Positions 1 through 8,753 are shown, counted from the stretch's first letter. The stretch is 64,000 nucleotides of DNA from Comamonas granuli NBRC 101663 (GCF_000739995.1 NZ_BBJX01000001.1:308771-372770); one strand, 5' to 3'. The notes: generated from the letters alone by a model not told the origin. Numbers and translations: made by a program.

Positions 1-1
1 C

Positions 2-553
2 ACCTACCCCGTGCAGGCGCGCCCGCAGGACCGCTTTGCCGAGGGCCTGCTGCAGACGCTGGTGGAAATCGCCCCCGGCGCACTGGCCGAGCCGCCCGAC
101 TACGACCACCGCGCCAACCTCATGTGGACAGCCACGCTGGCGCTCAACGGCCTGATCGGCGCGGGCGTGCCGCAGGACTGGGCCACGCACATGATCGGCC
201 ACGAGCTCACCGCCCTCTACGGCATCGACCACGCGCGCACGCTGGCCATCGTGCTGCCCTCGCTCATGCAGTCGCAGCGCGCGGCCAAGCGCGACAAGCT
301 GCTGCAGTACGCCGAGCGCGTCTGGCACGTCAGCGCTGGCAGCGAGGACGAGCGCATCGACGCCGCCATCACGCACACGCGCGCCTTCTTCGAGAGCGTG
401 GGCATCCCCACGCGCCTGTCGGCCTACGGCCTGGGGCGCGAGGCCGTGGACGCCGTGGTGGCGCAGCTCACGGCGCACGGCATGCTCAAGCTGGGCGAGC
501 ACCGCGCCATCACGCCCGAAGTCAGCCGCGCCATCCTCGAAGCGGCGCTCTGA
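2..553 (+). CDS. yqhD: NADP-dependent alcohol/aldehyde reductase, YqhD type (3' part)
   Basis: The gene enters the window already in frame, so only the last 183 residues are visible. It is an iron-containing-type alcohol dehydrogenase (group III), closest in my recollection to E. coli YqhD, a Zn-dependent NADPH aldehyde reductase that detoxifies short-chain aldehydes. The motif GAGVPQDWATHMIGHELTA is followed by IDHARTLAIVLP; the histidines of GHE and DHA correspond to the two metal-ligand histidines of YqhD. The C-terminal EHRAITPEVSRAILEAA is also typical. The N-terminal nucleotide-binding half lies outside the window. It runs in the same direction as the stress gene that follows, with an 83-bp gap. 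Confidence 0.9.
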   Translation, partial: TYPVQARPQDRFAEGLLQTLVEIAPGALAEPPDYDHRANLMWTATLALNGLIGAGVPQDWATHMIGHELTALYGIDHARTLAIVLPSLMQSQRAAKRDKLLQYAERVWHVSAGSEDERIDAAITHTRAFFESVGIPTRLSAYGLGREAVDAVVAQLTAHGMLKLGEHRAITPEVSRAILEAAL

Positions 554-636
554 CCGGCGTCCATTGCGGCGCGGGGGCGGTTCTGCTATCGTGATCCGGG
601 GCGCCCATGCGCCCTTGGCTTGCGAAGGAGGCCGAC

Positions 637-1089
637 ATGTACCAACGCATCCTCGTTCCGGTGGACGGCAGTCCCACCTCCCTCCAGGGGCTGGCAGAAG
701 CCATCCGCCTCGCGCAGACCACGGGCGGCCAGATCCGCGTGCTGCACATGGTGGACACCCTCTCCATCGCCATGGCCGTAGGGGCCTATGCCATCAGCGC
801 CGACGTGCTCGACCAGTTGCGCGCCGACGGCGAGCAAATCCTGCAGGACGCGCGCGCCCAGGCGGTGGCGGCCGGCGTGGCCGCCGACACCGTGCTGGAC
901 GACGGCGTGCACGGCCACCTGGCCGACCGCGTGGCCGAACAGGTGCGCACCTGGCCCGCCGACGTGGTGGTGCTGGGCACGCATGGCCGGCGCGGCGTGG
1001 GCCGCCTGCTGCTGGGCAGCGACGCCGAGCAGGTGCTGCGCACCACGCGCGTGCCGGTGCTGCTGGTGCGCGGGCAAGAAGCGCCGTGA
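637..1089 (+). CDS. Universal stress protein, UspA family
   Basis: This is a single-domain universal stress protein of 150 residues, the usual family size. It opens with MYQRILVPVDGS, the first beta strand plus the conserved Asp. Near residues 114-128 it has the nucleotide-binding pattern G-x2-G-x9-G-S (GTHGRRG then LLLGS), so it is probably an ATP-binding type. The start was chosen at 637 rather than the upstream ATG at 607 because a strong GGAGG lies 6 bases before it and the protein then begins at the canonical strand. Its stop overlaps the next gene's GTG by 3 bases, which points to translational coupling. Confidence 0.93.
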   Translation: MYQRILVPVDGSPTSLQGLAEAIRLAQTTGGQIRVLHMVDTLSIAMAVGAYAISADVLDQLRADGEQILQDARAQAVAAGVAADTVLDDGVHGHLADRVAEQVRTWPADVVVLGTHGRRGVGRLLLGSDAEQVLRTTRVPVLLVRGQEAP

Positions 1090-1658
1090 CCGCCGAGCGC
1101 CCGCCCGGCCAGCGCACCTGCCTGTACGGCACCACGGCGCTGGGCACGGTCATGGACCGCATGGCGCGCCAGGCCGCGGGGCTGCTGGCGGACCACGAGC
1201 GCGTCGCCGTGGTCGGCATCCTGCGCCGGGGCGCACCGCTGGCCGAGCGCCTGACCGCGCTCATGGTGCGCCGCTACGGCCTGCGCATGCCGCTGCGGCT
1301 GGACCTGTCCGTCAAGCGCTACGCCGACGACCTGACCCTGCTGCACCCGCAGACCCAGCTCACCGAAGACGCCCGCCACGCCGCCATCGACCTCGCCGGC
1401 CATGCGCTGCTGGTCGTCGATGACGTGCTCTACACGGGCCACTCCCTGCTGCGGGTGCTCGAATACCTCGCGCGCAAGCAGCCCGCGGAGATCCGCGTGG
1501 CCGTGCTGGCCGACCGCGGCGTCGCGCGCCTGCCGCTGCATGCGGACATCGTCGGCATGCGGCTGGACATCGCCCCCGGGGACGTGATCGAGTGCAACGT
1601 CCCGCCCTACGAGGACGAATTCAAGATCGAGCTGCTGCAATTGCAGCACAGCGCGTGA
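1086..1658 (+). CDS. Phosphoribosyltransferase-family protein (PyrR-like)
   Basis: This 190-residue type I phosphoribosyltransferase fold has the PRPP-binding loop LLVVDDVLYTGHS around residues 107-120. The layout resembles PyrR, the bifunctional uracil phosphoribosyltransferase and pyr regulator, including an early VVGILRRGAPLAERL segment and a late VLADRG. No pyrimidine genes lie nearby; its partners are a stress protein and another phosphoribosyltransferase, so the substrate is unknown and regulation of pyr genes is not implied. The GTG start overlaps the uspA stop (GTGA). No better start with a ribosome-binding site is visible. Confidence 0.8.
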   Translation: MTAERPPGQRTCLYGTTALGTVMDRMARQAAGLLADHERVAVVGILRRGAPLAERLTALMVRRYGLRMPLRLDLSVKRYADDLTLLHPQTQLTEDARHAAIDLAGHALLVVDDVLYTGHSLLRVLEYLARKQPAEIRVAVLADRGVARLPLHADIVGMRLDIAPGDVIECNVPPYEDEFKIELLQLQHSA

Positions 1659-1696
1659 GCCGGCCGGCCGCGCGCAGGCCATGAAAGGGGACTGCC

Positions 1697-2320
1697 ATGT
1701 TCCAGGATCGCAGCGACGCCGCCCGCCGCCTGGCGGCCAGCCTGCAGGCCTGCGCCGGCCAGAAACCGCTGGTGCTGGCCATCCCGCGCGGCGCCGTGCC
1801 CATGGGGCGCATCATTGCGCAACAGCTCGGCGGCGAGCTCGATGTGGTGCTGGTGCGCAAGCTGCACGCCCCCTTCCAGCCCGAGCTGGCCGTGGGCGCA
1901 GTGGACGAGAGCGGCTGGACCTACACCGTGCCGCAGGCCGAACGGGTGGGCGCCGACGCCGCCTACCTGGCCCAGGAGACGCGCACCCAGATGCAGGCCC
2001 TGCGCGCGCGCCGCGCGCTCTACAGGCCCGTGCGCACGCCCATCGACCCGGCCGGGCGCACGGTCATCGTGGTCGATGACGGGTTGGCCACCGGCGCCAC
2101 CATGGTGGCCGCGCTGCACGGCCTGCGCGCGCGGCACCCGGCGCGGCTCATCTGCGCCGTACCGGTGGCCTCGCGCGAGGCCCTGGCCCTGGTCCGCCCC
2201 CTGGCCGACGAGGTGGTGTGCCTGGAGGTGCCGCCCGACTTCGCCGCCGTGGGGCAGTTCTACCGCGACTTTGCGCAGGTCGAGGACAGCGAGGTCGTCC
2301 GGCTGCTGGCGGGCGCTTGA
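1697..2320 (+). CDS. Phosphoribosyltransferase-domain protein
   Basis: This 207-residue protein begins MFQDRSDAARRLA and carries VLAIPRGAVPMG, then a PRPP loop VIVVDDGLATGATM near residues 123-136. Proteins of this kind are often annotated as predicted phosphoribosyltransferases and are commonly linked to dienelactone hydrolase or stress genes. It follows the PyrR-like gene by 38 bases with an AAGGGG ribosome-binding site, so the three genes probably form one transcript. The substrate is not known. The PRPP-binding aspartates and the TG turn are intact, so catalysis is possible. Confidence 0.82.
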   Translation: MFQDRSDAARRLAASLQACAGQKPLVLAIPRGAVPMGRIIAQQLGGELDVVLVRKLHAPFQPELAVGAVDESGWTYTVPQAERVGADAAYLAQETRTQMQALRARRALYRPVRTPIDPAGRTVIVVDDGLATGATMVAALHGLRARHPARLICAVPVASREALALVRPLADEVVCLEVPPDFAAVGQFYRDFAQVEDSEVVRLLAGA

Positions 2321-2379
2321 GAGCCACCGCCGATGGCGCTGTCCCCCTGGAGGGAAGACACACTGCGGCTCAGGGGATG

Positions 2380-2850
2380 TCAGTGATGATGCCCATGCCC
2401 GCCATGCACATGGCGGTGGGCGATTTCCTCGGCCGTGGCGCTGCGCACTTCCGTCACCTTGCAGCTAAAGCGCAGCGCCTGGCCGGCCAGCGGGTGGTTG
2501 CCGTCGAGGTGCACCTCGGGACCCTTGATCTTCACCACGTTGAACACCTGGGGCTGGCCGTCGTTGCCCACGCCCTGGAGCTGGCCGCCCACCTTCACGC
2601 CGGGCGGGAACTCGCTCTTGGGGATGGTGCGCACCAGGCTCTCGTCGCGCGCGCCGAAGGCGTCCTCCACGGCCAGGTCCAGCGTGGTGGCGAAGCCGGC
2701 GGCCTGGCCTTCGAGCGCGGCCTCCACCTTGGGGAAGATGTTCTCGTAGCCGCCGTGCAGGTAGGCAAGGTTGCCCGCGTCGAGCGGCTTGCCCTGGGGC
2801 GTGGTCAGCTTGTAGCTGATGGTGACGGCGGTGTCTTTGCTGATGTTCAT
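2380..2850 (-). CDS. slyD: FKBP-type peptidyl-prolyl cis-trans isomerase, SlyD-like
   Basis: This 156-residue cytoplasmic foldase has an FKBP half (residues 1 to about 70), an inserted chaperone flap (about 70-125) and the return of the FKBP domain. It ends in a short histidine tail, HVHGGHGHHH, as in metal-binding SlyD proteins. The family catalyses prolyl isomerisation, shows chaperone activity, and in E. coli helps nickel delivery for hydrogenase. The His-rich tail here is short (about 10 residues against about 45 in E. coli), as usual in betaproteobacteria. It is transcribed alone, converging on the phosphoribosyltransferase run. Confidence 0.93.
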   Translation of the reverse strand: MNISKDTAVTISYKLTTPQGKPLDAGNLAYLHGGYENIFPKVEAALEGQAAGFATTLDLAVEDAFGARDESLVRTIPKSEFPPGVKVGGQLQGVGNDGQPQVFNVVKIKGPEVHLDGNHPLAGQALRFSCKVTEVRSATAEEIAHRHVHGGHGHHH

Positions 2851-2900
2851 GCGGCGCTTTCTCTAGAAACCGGTTCTGAGGGCAAAGACGGGATTGTCCC

Positions 2901-3932
2901 TCACGGCAGGCTCTCGGCCGCCTCGCCGGGATAGCGCGCGAAGCGCCGTGCCGTGCCGCCATGCACCGGGTCGCCGGCGGGCCAGGGCCAGCCGCCGAAC
3001 TGCGTGCGCCGGTAGTCCTGCATGGCCTGCAGGATCTCCTGCTGCGTGTTCATGACGAAGGGGCCGTACTGCGCCACCGGCTCGGCGATGGGGCGGCCCT
3101 GCAGCAGCAGGCATTCCACGGGCGTGCCGCCGGTGTTCTCCAGCATCCAGTCCTGGCCCGCCACCAATTCCAGCGCGGCGTGCGCCGCCACATCCTGCGG
3201 GCCCACGCGCAGGCCCGCGCCCACGAAGTAGTACAGCATGCGCCGCGTGCCCTGGCCGCGCGCGGCGGGCAGCACCCAGCGCGCGCCGGGCTCCAGGTGC
3301 AGCGTCCAGATGGCCACGTCGGCGTCCGGCTGCGCGGCCCAGGATTCGGGCGGCGGTGCCAGCGGCTCGGCGGCCCCGGGCAGGGCCCCGGCCACCACGG
3401 TAACCGTGGTCAGGCGCCCTGCATCGTCGCGGTGCGCCAGGCGCGGAATGCGCTCGTTCCACAGCATGGTGAAGTGCGGCGCCACCATCTTCTGGTGCGC
3501 GGGCAGGTTCAGCCACACCTGGAACAGCTCCAGCGGATTCGGGCCGTCGGTGCGCAGCAAGGGGAACATCTCCGAATGCTGGATGCCCCGCCCCGCCGTC
3601 ACCCACTGCACATCGCCGCCGCCAAAGCGCGCGGCCGCGCCCAGCGAGTCGGCATGGTCGATCAGGCCCTTGCGCACCAGCGTCACCGTCTCGAAACCCC
3701 GGTGCGGGTGCGCCGGAAAGCCCGGCACCGTCTCACCGTGGTACATGCTCCAGCCGTCCTGGCGGCTGAAGTCGCTGCCGATCTGCCGGCCGCCCAGCGG
3801 CGCGGCCGGGCCGTAGGCACCGTCGCCCGCCGGGTAGGCGTCGTCGTGGTGGGCGCAGAACAGGAACGGATCCAGCGTAGGCCACAACGGGCCGAGGGGC
3901 TGGGTGGTCAGGATGGGCGAGGAAGTGGTCAT
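2901..3932 (-). CDS. Pirin family protein
   Basis: This 343-residue bicupin of the pirin family has its N-terminal iron site visible as HPHRGFE (His75, His77) and QHSE (His119, Glu121), matching the ligands known from human pirin. Bacterial pirins have been linked to quercetin 2,3-dioxygenase activity or to modulation of central metabolism; which applies here cannot be told. The start was fixed at MTTSSPIL because AGGAG lies about 8 bases upstream; the open frame continues further upstream without a ribosome-binding site. The gene is downstream of the LysR gene on the same strand, but 148 bases with a degenerate repeat separate them. Confidence 0.9.
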   Translation of the reverse strand: MTTSSPILTTQPLGPLWPTLDPFLFCAHHDDAYPAGDGAYGPAAPLGGRQIGSDFSRQDGWSMYHGETVPGFPAHPHRGFETVTLVRKGLIDHADSLGAAARFGGGDVQWVTAGRGIQHSEMFPLLRTDGPNPLELFQVWLNLPAHQKMVAPHFTMLWNERIPRLAHRDDAGRLTTVTVVAGALPGAAEPLAPPPESWAAQPDADVAIWTLHLEPGARWVLPAARGQGTRRMLYYFVGAGLRVGPQDVAAHAALELVAGQDWMLENTGGTPVECLLLQGRPIAEPVAQYGPFVMNTQQEILQAMQDYRRTQFGGWPWPAGDPVHGGTARRFARYPGEAAESLP

Positions 3933-4022
3933 GGCAATGCTCCTGGGTTGTATTGAAGCCGGATTGCGCGCGCAGGAAAAGCCGTCCACAGCGCAACACT
4001 GCGTTCCATGGGTGAATCCATC

Positions 4023-4079
4023 AAAAAAATGGCTTGCAGGCCAATGTGGTTGAGCGCAAGTCGCTACGGAAATAGGAGT
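4023..4079 (-). repeat. Dispersed ~55-bp repeat, copy 1 (degenerate)
   Basis: This copy lies between the LysR stop and the pirin start. In reverse orientation it keeps the block spacing of the other copies: a 5' arm with AAAAAAATGGC, 11 bases, the 12-mer GCGCAAGTCGCT, 7 bases and a 7-base end. It matches the 12-mer block at about 9 of 12 positions, the weakest copy in the window. Confidence 0.5.
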
Positions 4080-4080
4080 G

Positions 4081-4968
4081 TTATTCCAGCGCCTGCGGCA
4101 CCACCTCCGCCAGAAAGTCATACACCGCGCGGATGCGCGCGCTGGTGCGGATCTCGCGGTGCACCGTGAGCCAGATGGGGAGCTGCGGCAGCGCGAGCTG
4201 GGGCAGCACCGGCTGCACTTCGGGGTCGGTGCGCGCCATGTAGTGCGCCACGAAGCCGATGCCCAGGCCCGCGCGCACCGCCTGCCAGTAGGCGATGAAA
4301 TCGTCGGTGCGCAGCGCGAACTGCTCGCGCCCCACCGGGTGCCCCAGGGCGGCAAAGCCGCGCAGGATGTCCTCGTAGCGGTCGTTGCCCACCAGCTCGT
4401 GCGCCAGCAGGTCGGTGGGCTGGCGTGGCGTGCCCCGGCGACGCAGGTAGTCGCGGTGCGCATATGCGCCCAGCGTCACCGTGCCTATGCGTCGCGCCAC
4501 CAGGCTGGACTGGTCGGGCCGCACCATGCGCAGGGCGATGTCGGCCTCGCGGCGCAGCAGGTTGCTGACCTCATTGCTCGCCACCAGCTCCACCTGCACC
4601 TCGGGGAGCTGCTGGCGCATGCGGGCGAGCAGCGGGGGCAGCAGCAGGCAGGCCACGGGCTGGCTGGCGCTGATGCGCACCGTGCCGCTGGCGCCGGCCT
4701 GCGCGCCCGAGACGCCGCGTGCCAGCGCATGCGCGCCGGCCTCCATGGCGCGCGCCGCCTCGGCCAGTCGCAGCGCCGTGGCCGTGGGCTGTAGGCCCCG
4801 GCCGGTGCGCTCGAACAGCACCGTGCCCAGTTGCGCCTCCAGCTCGGCGATGTGGCGGCCCATGGTGGGCTGGCTGGAATGCAGCGCGCGCGCCGCGCCC
4901 AGCAGGCTGCCATGCTCCAGCACGGCCAGGAAGGAGCGCACCAGGTTCCAGTCGAACGGGGTATTCAT
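4081..4968 (-). CDS. LysR-family transcriptional regulator
   Basis: This 295-residue LysR regulator has its winged helix at residues 1-65 (NLVRSFLAVLEHGSLLGAARALHSSQPTMGRHI...). A type 2 periplasmic-binding-like effector domain follows. It is transcribed divergently from the NAD-binding oxidoreductase at 5060, which is its most likely target. The start MNTPFDW was preferred to an ATG a few codons upstream because of the spacing to AGGA at about -11. A 10-bp palindrome overlaps its start codon. The effector is unknown. Confidence 0.9.
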   Translation of the reverse strand: MNTPFDWNLVRSFLAVLEHGSLLGAARALHSSQPTMGRHIAELEAQLGTVLFERTGRGLQPTATALRLAEAARAMEAGAHALARGVSGAQAGASGTVRISASQPVACLLLPPLLARMRQQLPEVQVELVASNEVSNLLRREADIALRMVRPDQSSLVARRIGTVTLGAYAHRDYLRRRGTPRQPTDLLAHELVGNDRYEDILRGFAALGHPVGREQFALRTDDFIAYWQAVRAGLGIGFVAHYMARTDPEVQPVLPQLALPQLPIWLTVHREIRTSARIRAVYDFLAEVVPQALE

Positions 4969-4996
4969 GAATGAAATCCTGCTATGGATATTCATG
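4963..4996. promoter_or_regulatory. Possible operator between divergent LysR and oxidoreductase genes
   Basis: The perfect palindrome ATTCATGAAT (4963-4972) covers the LysR start codon. Its half ATTCATG recurs at 4990-4996, 27 bases away. Repeated dyads in a 91-base divergent spacer are what a LysR autoregulator would bind, but the classical T-N11-A pattern is not clear-cut. Confidence 0.35.
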
Positions 4997-5059
4997 CAAT
5001 TGTGTAACGGCGCCCGGGTTCCCACAATCGACCCCATCACAGAGCACATGGAGATGGAC

Positions 5060-6073
5060 ATGGCCAAGACGGTATGGGTGCTGGGCGCCAACGGGCGCCT
5101 GGGGCGGGCGGTGGCGCAAGCCTTTGCGGCGGCGGGCTGGCGGGTGCGTGCGCCCTGGCGGCATGGCGCTGTGGCGCAGGCCCCGGTGCTGCCCGGCGTG
5201 CAATGGCTGGCGCCGGGCGCTGCCTTGCAGGCGGCGCTGGACGAGGGTGCCGACGCGGTGGTCCACGCCATGAACCCCGCGCGCTACACCGCCAGCGCCT
5301 GGCGCGCCGAGGCCCCGGCGCTGCTGCACCAGGCCATCAGCATGGCGCTGGCGCTGCGCGCCGTGCTGCTGTTCCCCGGCAATGTGTACAACTTCGGCGT
5401 GGGCATGCCGCCCCTGCTGGATGCCCACACGCCCCAGCGCCCCAGCACGCCGCTGGGCCAGGTGCGCGTGGCGCTGGAGCAGCAGCTTGCCCAGGCCGTG
5501 GCCACCCAGGGGCTGCGCGCCGTCATCGTGCGCGCGGGCGACTTCTTTGGCGCGGGCCAGGGCACCTGGCTGGACCTGGTGATCGCGCGCAAGCTGCGTC
5601 AGGGCGTGATGGCCTGGCCCGGCCCGCTGGACGTGCCGCACGCCTGGGCCTACCTGCCGGATCTGGCCCAGGCCTTCGTGCGCGTGGCCGCCGCGCCCGC
5701 CCCCGCGCCGGGGCAGTTGCCGTGCCTGCCCTTCGCCGGCCACTCCGCCACCGGGCAGGACTGGCAGGCCGTGCTGGCCGAATGGGCGCAGGAGCAAGGC
5801 GGGCTGCACGGCGGCGTCTTGCGCGTGCAGTCGCTGCCCTGGGGCTGGATGCGCCTGGCCAGCCCGGTGGTGCCCATGCTGCGCTCGCTGCAGGCCATGC
5901 GCTACCTCTGGCAGGTGCCGCATGCGCTCGACGGCACGGCGCTGGCCCGGTACGCAGGCCCCGTGCCCCACACGCCGTTGCGCGAGGCGCTGCGTGCCAG
6001 CCTGGCCTTGCTGGATGGCGCCGCGCAGCTCTCCAGCACACCCGTCACCACGCCCATCACTACAGGAGCCTGA
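5060..6073 (+). CDS. NAD(P)-dependent epimerase/oxidoreductase of the extended SDR type
   Basis: This 337-residue Rossmann protein starts MAKTVWVLGANGRLGRAVAQ, which contains a GxxGxxG-type nucleotide-binding turn. Later elements (MNPARYT, VYNFG, VRAGDFFGAG) fit NAD-dependent epimerase/dehydratase-like proteins. The usual YxxxK is replaced by a looser arrangement, so catalysis and substrate are uncertain. The start at 5060 has GGAG 7 bases upstream; an ATG 12 bases earlier is less well placed. The gene is divergent from the LysR regulator and followed after 2 bases by the Tat lipoprotein gene, so these two probably form an operon. Confidence 0.83.
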   Translation: MAKTVWVLGANGRLGRAVAQAFAAAGWRVRAPWRHGAVAQAPVLPGVQWLAPGAALQAALDEGADAVVHAMNPARYTASAWRAEAPALLHQAISMALALRAVLLFPGNVYNFGVGMPPLLDAHTPQRPSTPLGQVRVALEQQLAQAVATQGLRAVIVRAGDFFGAGQGTWLDLVIARKLRQGVMAWPGPLDVPHAWAYLPDLAQAFVRVAAAPAPAPGQLPCLPFAGHSATGQDWQAVLAEWAQEQGGLHGGVLRVQSLPWGWMRLASPVVPMLRSLQAMRYLWQVPHALDGTALARYAGPVPHTPLREALRASLALLDGAAQLSSTPVTTPITTGA

Positions 6074-6075
6074 GC

Positions 6076-7251
6076 ATGCAGCGCCGCCCCTTCCTCCGCG
6101 TGCTTGGCGGTGCCGCCGTGCTCGCCGCGACGCCCGCGCTAACGGGCTGCTCGTCTGCCCTGCCCGCCGAGGCGCTGGCCGCGTGGCAGCCGCCCGCGCC
6201 CGTGCCGCCCGGGGGCGATGTGCGTCGCTGGCTGCTGGCGCACGCCATCCTCGCGCCGCATTCGCACAACCTGCAATCGTGGCTGGTGGACTTGCACACG
6301 CCGGGCGAAATCTGGCTCTACTGCGACCACACCCGCCTGCTGCCCGAGACCGACCCGCACTCGCGCCAGATCCTCATGAGCCAGGGCACCTTCCTCGAAC
6401 TGCTGCACCTGGCCGCGCTGCAGCAAGGCCTGCGTGCCGAGGTGGAGCTGTTTCCGCACGGCGTGTTCGACCCGCGCACGCCGCCCGCGCCGCCGCACAC
6501 CCACCACGCCACAGCGCGCGTGCGGCTGGTGCCCGACGCGAGCGTGCGGCCCGACCCGCTGTTCGCGCAGATCTTCCGGCGCCACACCAACCGCTCGGCC
6601 TACGAGCAGCGCGCGCCCGCGCCACCAGCGGTGCAGACCATCGTGGCGGCCTGCACGGCGCCGGGCCTGCGCGTGGACTTTGCCCTGCCCGGCAACGCGC
6701 GCCTGCCCGAGCACCGCGCCATCGCGCGCGATGCCTGGCGCGTGGAGCTGGTCACGCCGCGCACCATGCTCGAATCGCTGAAGGTGCTGCGCGTGGGCCC
6801 GCGCGAGATCGCCGCGCACCGCGACGGCCTCAGCGTGAACGAGCCGCAGCCGCGCCTGCTGGCCGCCCTGGGCCTGTTCGACCGCAGCCGCGCCCCCGGC
6901 CCCGACGACATGGCGGTGACCCAGCAGGTGCAGGACTTCAACGCCAAGATCGAGGCCACGCCCGCCTTCTTCGCCATGGTGACCGAGACCAACGACCGCG
7001 CCACCCAGGTGCGCGCCGGGCGCGCCTATGCGCGTGCGCAGCTCGCCGCCACGGCGCACGGCCTGTCCATGCACCCGCTGCAGCAGGCCTTGCAGGAATA
7101 CCCCGAGCAGGCGCCGCACCACGCCGCCATCCACGCGCTGCTGGGCGCGGGTGGCGGCCGTGGCACGGTGCAGATGTGGGCGCGCCTGGGCTACGCGCCG
7201 CCCGTGGGGCCCGCGCCGCGCCGGGGCGTGCAGGCGCATGTCATGGCATGA
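6076..7251 (+). CDS. Tat-exported lipoprotein with nitroreductase-like fold
   Basis: The 391-residue product begins MQRRPFLRVLGGAAVLAATP and continues to LTGC. This is a twin-arginine signal with a lipobox, so it should be exported folded and lipidated at Cys. The body (LAHAILAPHSHNLQSW, FRRHTNRSAYE, QVWARLGY-like ending) resembles the Acg/nitroreductase-like family, in which twin-arginine members are common. Flavin binding is inferred from the family and not seen directly. AGGAG lies 7 bases before the ATG, and the upstream gene's stop is 2 bases away, supporting co-transcription. Confidence 0.78.
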   Translation: MQRRPFLRVLGGAAVLAATPALTGCSSALPAEALAAWQPPAPVPPGGDVRRWLLAHAILAPHSHNLQSWLVDLHTPGEIWLYCDHTRLLPETDPHSRQILMSQGTFLELLHLAALQQGLRAEVELFPHGVFDPRTPPAPPHTHHATARVRLVPDASVRPDPLFAQIFRRHTNRSAYEQRAPAPPAVQTIVAACTAPGLRVDFALPGNARLPEHRAIARDAWRVELVTPRTMLESLKVLRVGPREIAAHRDGLSVNEPQPRLLAALGLFDRSRAPGPDDMAVTQQVQDFNAKIEATPAFFAMVTETNDRATQVRAGRAYARAQLAATAHGLSMHPLQQALQEYPEQAPHHAAIHALLGAGGGRGTVQMWARLGYAPPVGPAPRRGVQAHVMA

Positions 7252-8008
7252 GGCTGGCGCCGTAGCACAGCCGGTGCAACTGCTGGTGCAGCGCATCGGT
7301 GGCATCCACCGGGCGCTGGTTCTTGGCCTGCAGGTAGTGGTGGGTGAAAACGTCGAGGTAGGCCTGCATCACCTGGGCGGCCTGCGTCTCGCCCGCCAGC
7401 GCCAGGCACAGCGCCGCCACCTCCAGCGTGCACAAATGCGCCGCGTCGGCCGACTGGCGCAGCCGGTAGCGCGAGGCCTGTTCGGGCCGCAGGCCCAGCA
7501 CCGGCAGGGCATCGAGGTAGGGGCTCTTGCGGAACATGCGGCGCGCCTCGGCCCAGGTGGCGTCGAGCAGCACGAACAACGGGCGCCGCGTGGGCGCTGC
7601 ACCGGGCGGCTCTGCGGGTTGCACCTGGGTGACCACGCGCTGCGGGTCGGCATAGTCCCCCGGGAACACCAGGTACGGCTGCCACTGCGGATCGGCCAGC
7701 AGGGCCCGCAGGCCGGGGGGCTCCTCGGTGCGCGTCCAGGCGAAGGCAAAGGTGTCGGCCACCACATCGGCCACCAGCCAGCCGGTGTTGCTGGGCTTGA
7801 GCGCTTCGGTGTCGCCCATCAGCAGGCAGACGCCCGCGCGCGTGGGCACCTGCGGCCGCAGGGCGCACAGGCAGTGGCTGGGCCGCAGGCGGCAGCCCGG
7901 GCAGCGCTCGCCGCTGGGGCCGCCACGCGCCAGGAAGGGCTTGCTGCTGCGCACCAGGCGCTCGGCGCGCAGGCGCGCCACGGCGTGGGGCGGCGGGACG
8001 GGTGTCAC
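7241..8008 (-). CDS. DTW-domain tRNA-uridine aminocarboxypropyltransferase-like protein
   Basis: The 255-residue protein has an N-terminal Cys cluster CPGCRLRPSHCLC, then LLDATWAEARRMFRKS, the family's DTW region in its D-x-T-W form. E. coli TapT/YfiP of this family makes acp3U47 in tRNA from S-adenosylmethionine; this gene is a plausible equivalent. The GTG start overlaps the stop of the upstream methyltransferase gene (GTGA), indicating coupling of the two. Its 3' end overlaps the convergent lipoprotein gene by 11 bases. Confidence 0.85.
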   Translation of the reverse strand: MTPVPPPHAVARLRAERLVRSSKPFLARGGPSGERCPGCRLRPSHCLCALRPQVPTRAGVCLLMGDTEALKPSNTGWLVADVVADTFAFAWTRTEEPPGLRALLADPQWQPYLVFPGDYADPQRVVTQVQPAEPPGAAPTRRPLFVLLDATWAEARRMFRKSPYLDALPVLGLRPEQASRYRLRQSADAAHLCTLEVAALCLALAGETQAAQVMQAYLDVFTHHYLQAKNQRPVDATDALHQQLHRLCYGASLMP

Positions 8009-8652
8009 GGCGGCCCCGCGTGCTCCAGCGCGAACAGCGGCACCTCGGCACGCTGGCTCAGCCACACGCCACCGCCCACTTCGGTGAAGCCCTCGGCCAG
8101 CGTGCGGCGGTACAGCTGCGCGCGGTGGCGGAACTGGCGCGTATCGGTGAGCGTCTTGTCCACCACGTCCTGCTCCCAGTCCTCGCGCGTGACGGCCTCC
8201 AGGTACAGCGCGCCCTGGCACAGCCGGGCGAGGTTGCGCATGGCCGCCTGCGCGTCGGCCGCGTTCAGGTAGGGCAGCACGCCCTGGCAGATCACCAGGT
8301 CGAAGGGTTCGCTGGCGCGGTAGTCGAGCACCGAGCCGTGCTCCCAGCCAAAACGCTCGCACAGGTAGCGGCTCACCTCCACGCCATGGAAGCTGGCGTG
8401 CGGAAAGTGCCGCGCCAGCACCTCGCGCCACAGGCCGATGCCGCAGCCCACGTCGAGCACGCGCCGCACCGGCACGCGCAGGTACTGCAGGTAACTGCAC
8501 ACGAAGGCGCCCAGCCGCTCGATGTGCTGCGGGTCGGCCACGCGGGTCTTGGGGTCGAAGTAGTAGCGCTGGTAGTAGGCCTCGTCGAAGGCAATGGCGG
8601 GGTGGGCGGAATGGGGAGCTTGCACGTCAGGTTCCAGTGGGACAGGGCCCAA
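8005..8652 (-). CDS. Class I SAM-dependent methyltransferase
   Basis: This 215-residue protein has SAM-binding motif I as VLDVGCGIGLWRE around residues 65-77 and the acidic residue of motif II in FHGVEVSRYLCERF. DLVICQGVLPYLN fits motif IV. The substrate cannot be deduced. The gene is translationally coupled to a DTW-domain protein that probably modifies tRNA, so an RNA substrate is possible, but many such methyltransferases act on small molecules. Confidence 0.83.
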   Translation of the reverse strand: MGPVPLEPDVQAPHSAHPAIAFDEAYYQRYYFDPKTRVADPQHIERLGAFVCSYLQYLRVPVRRVLDVGCGIGLWREVLARHFPHASFHGVEVSRYLCERFGWEHGSVLDYRASEPFDLVICQGVLPYLNAADAQAAMRNLARLCQGALYLEAVTREDWEQDVVDKTLTDTRQFRHRAQLYRRTLAEGFTEVGGGVWLSQRAEVPLFALEHAGPP

Positions 8653-8753
8653 GTATCGCTGCGCGTGCAGAGGCGGGCCTGCAGAGGCCCCGGCGGGGGC
8701 GGCAAGGCCCCGGTCACGCCTGTCCGTGCGTCACCGGCTCCCCCGCGGGCCGA

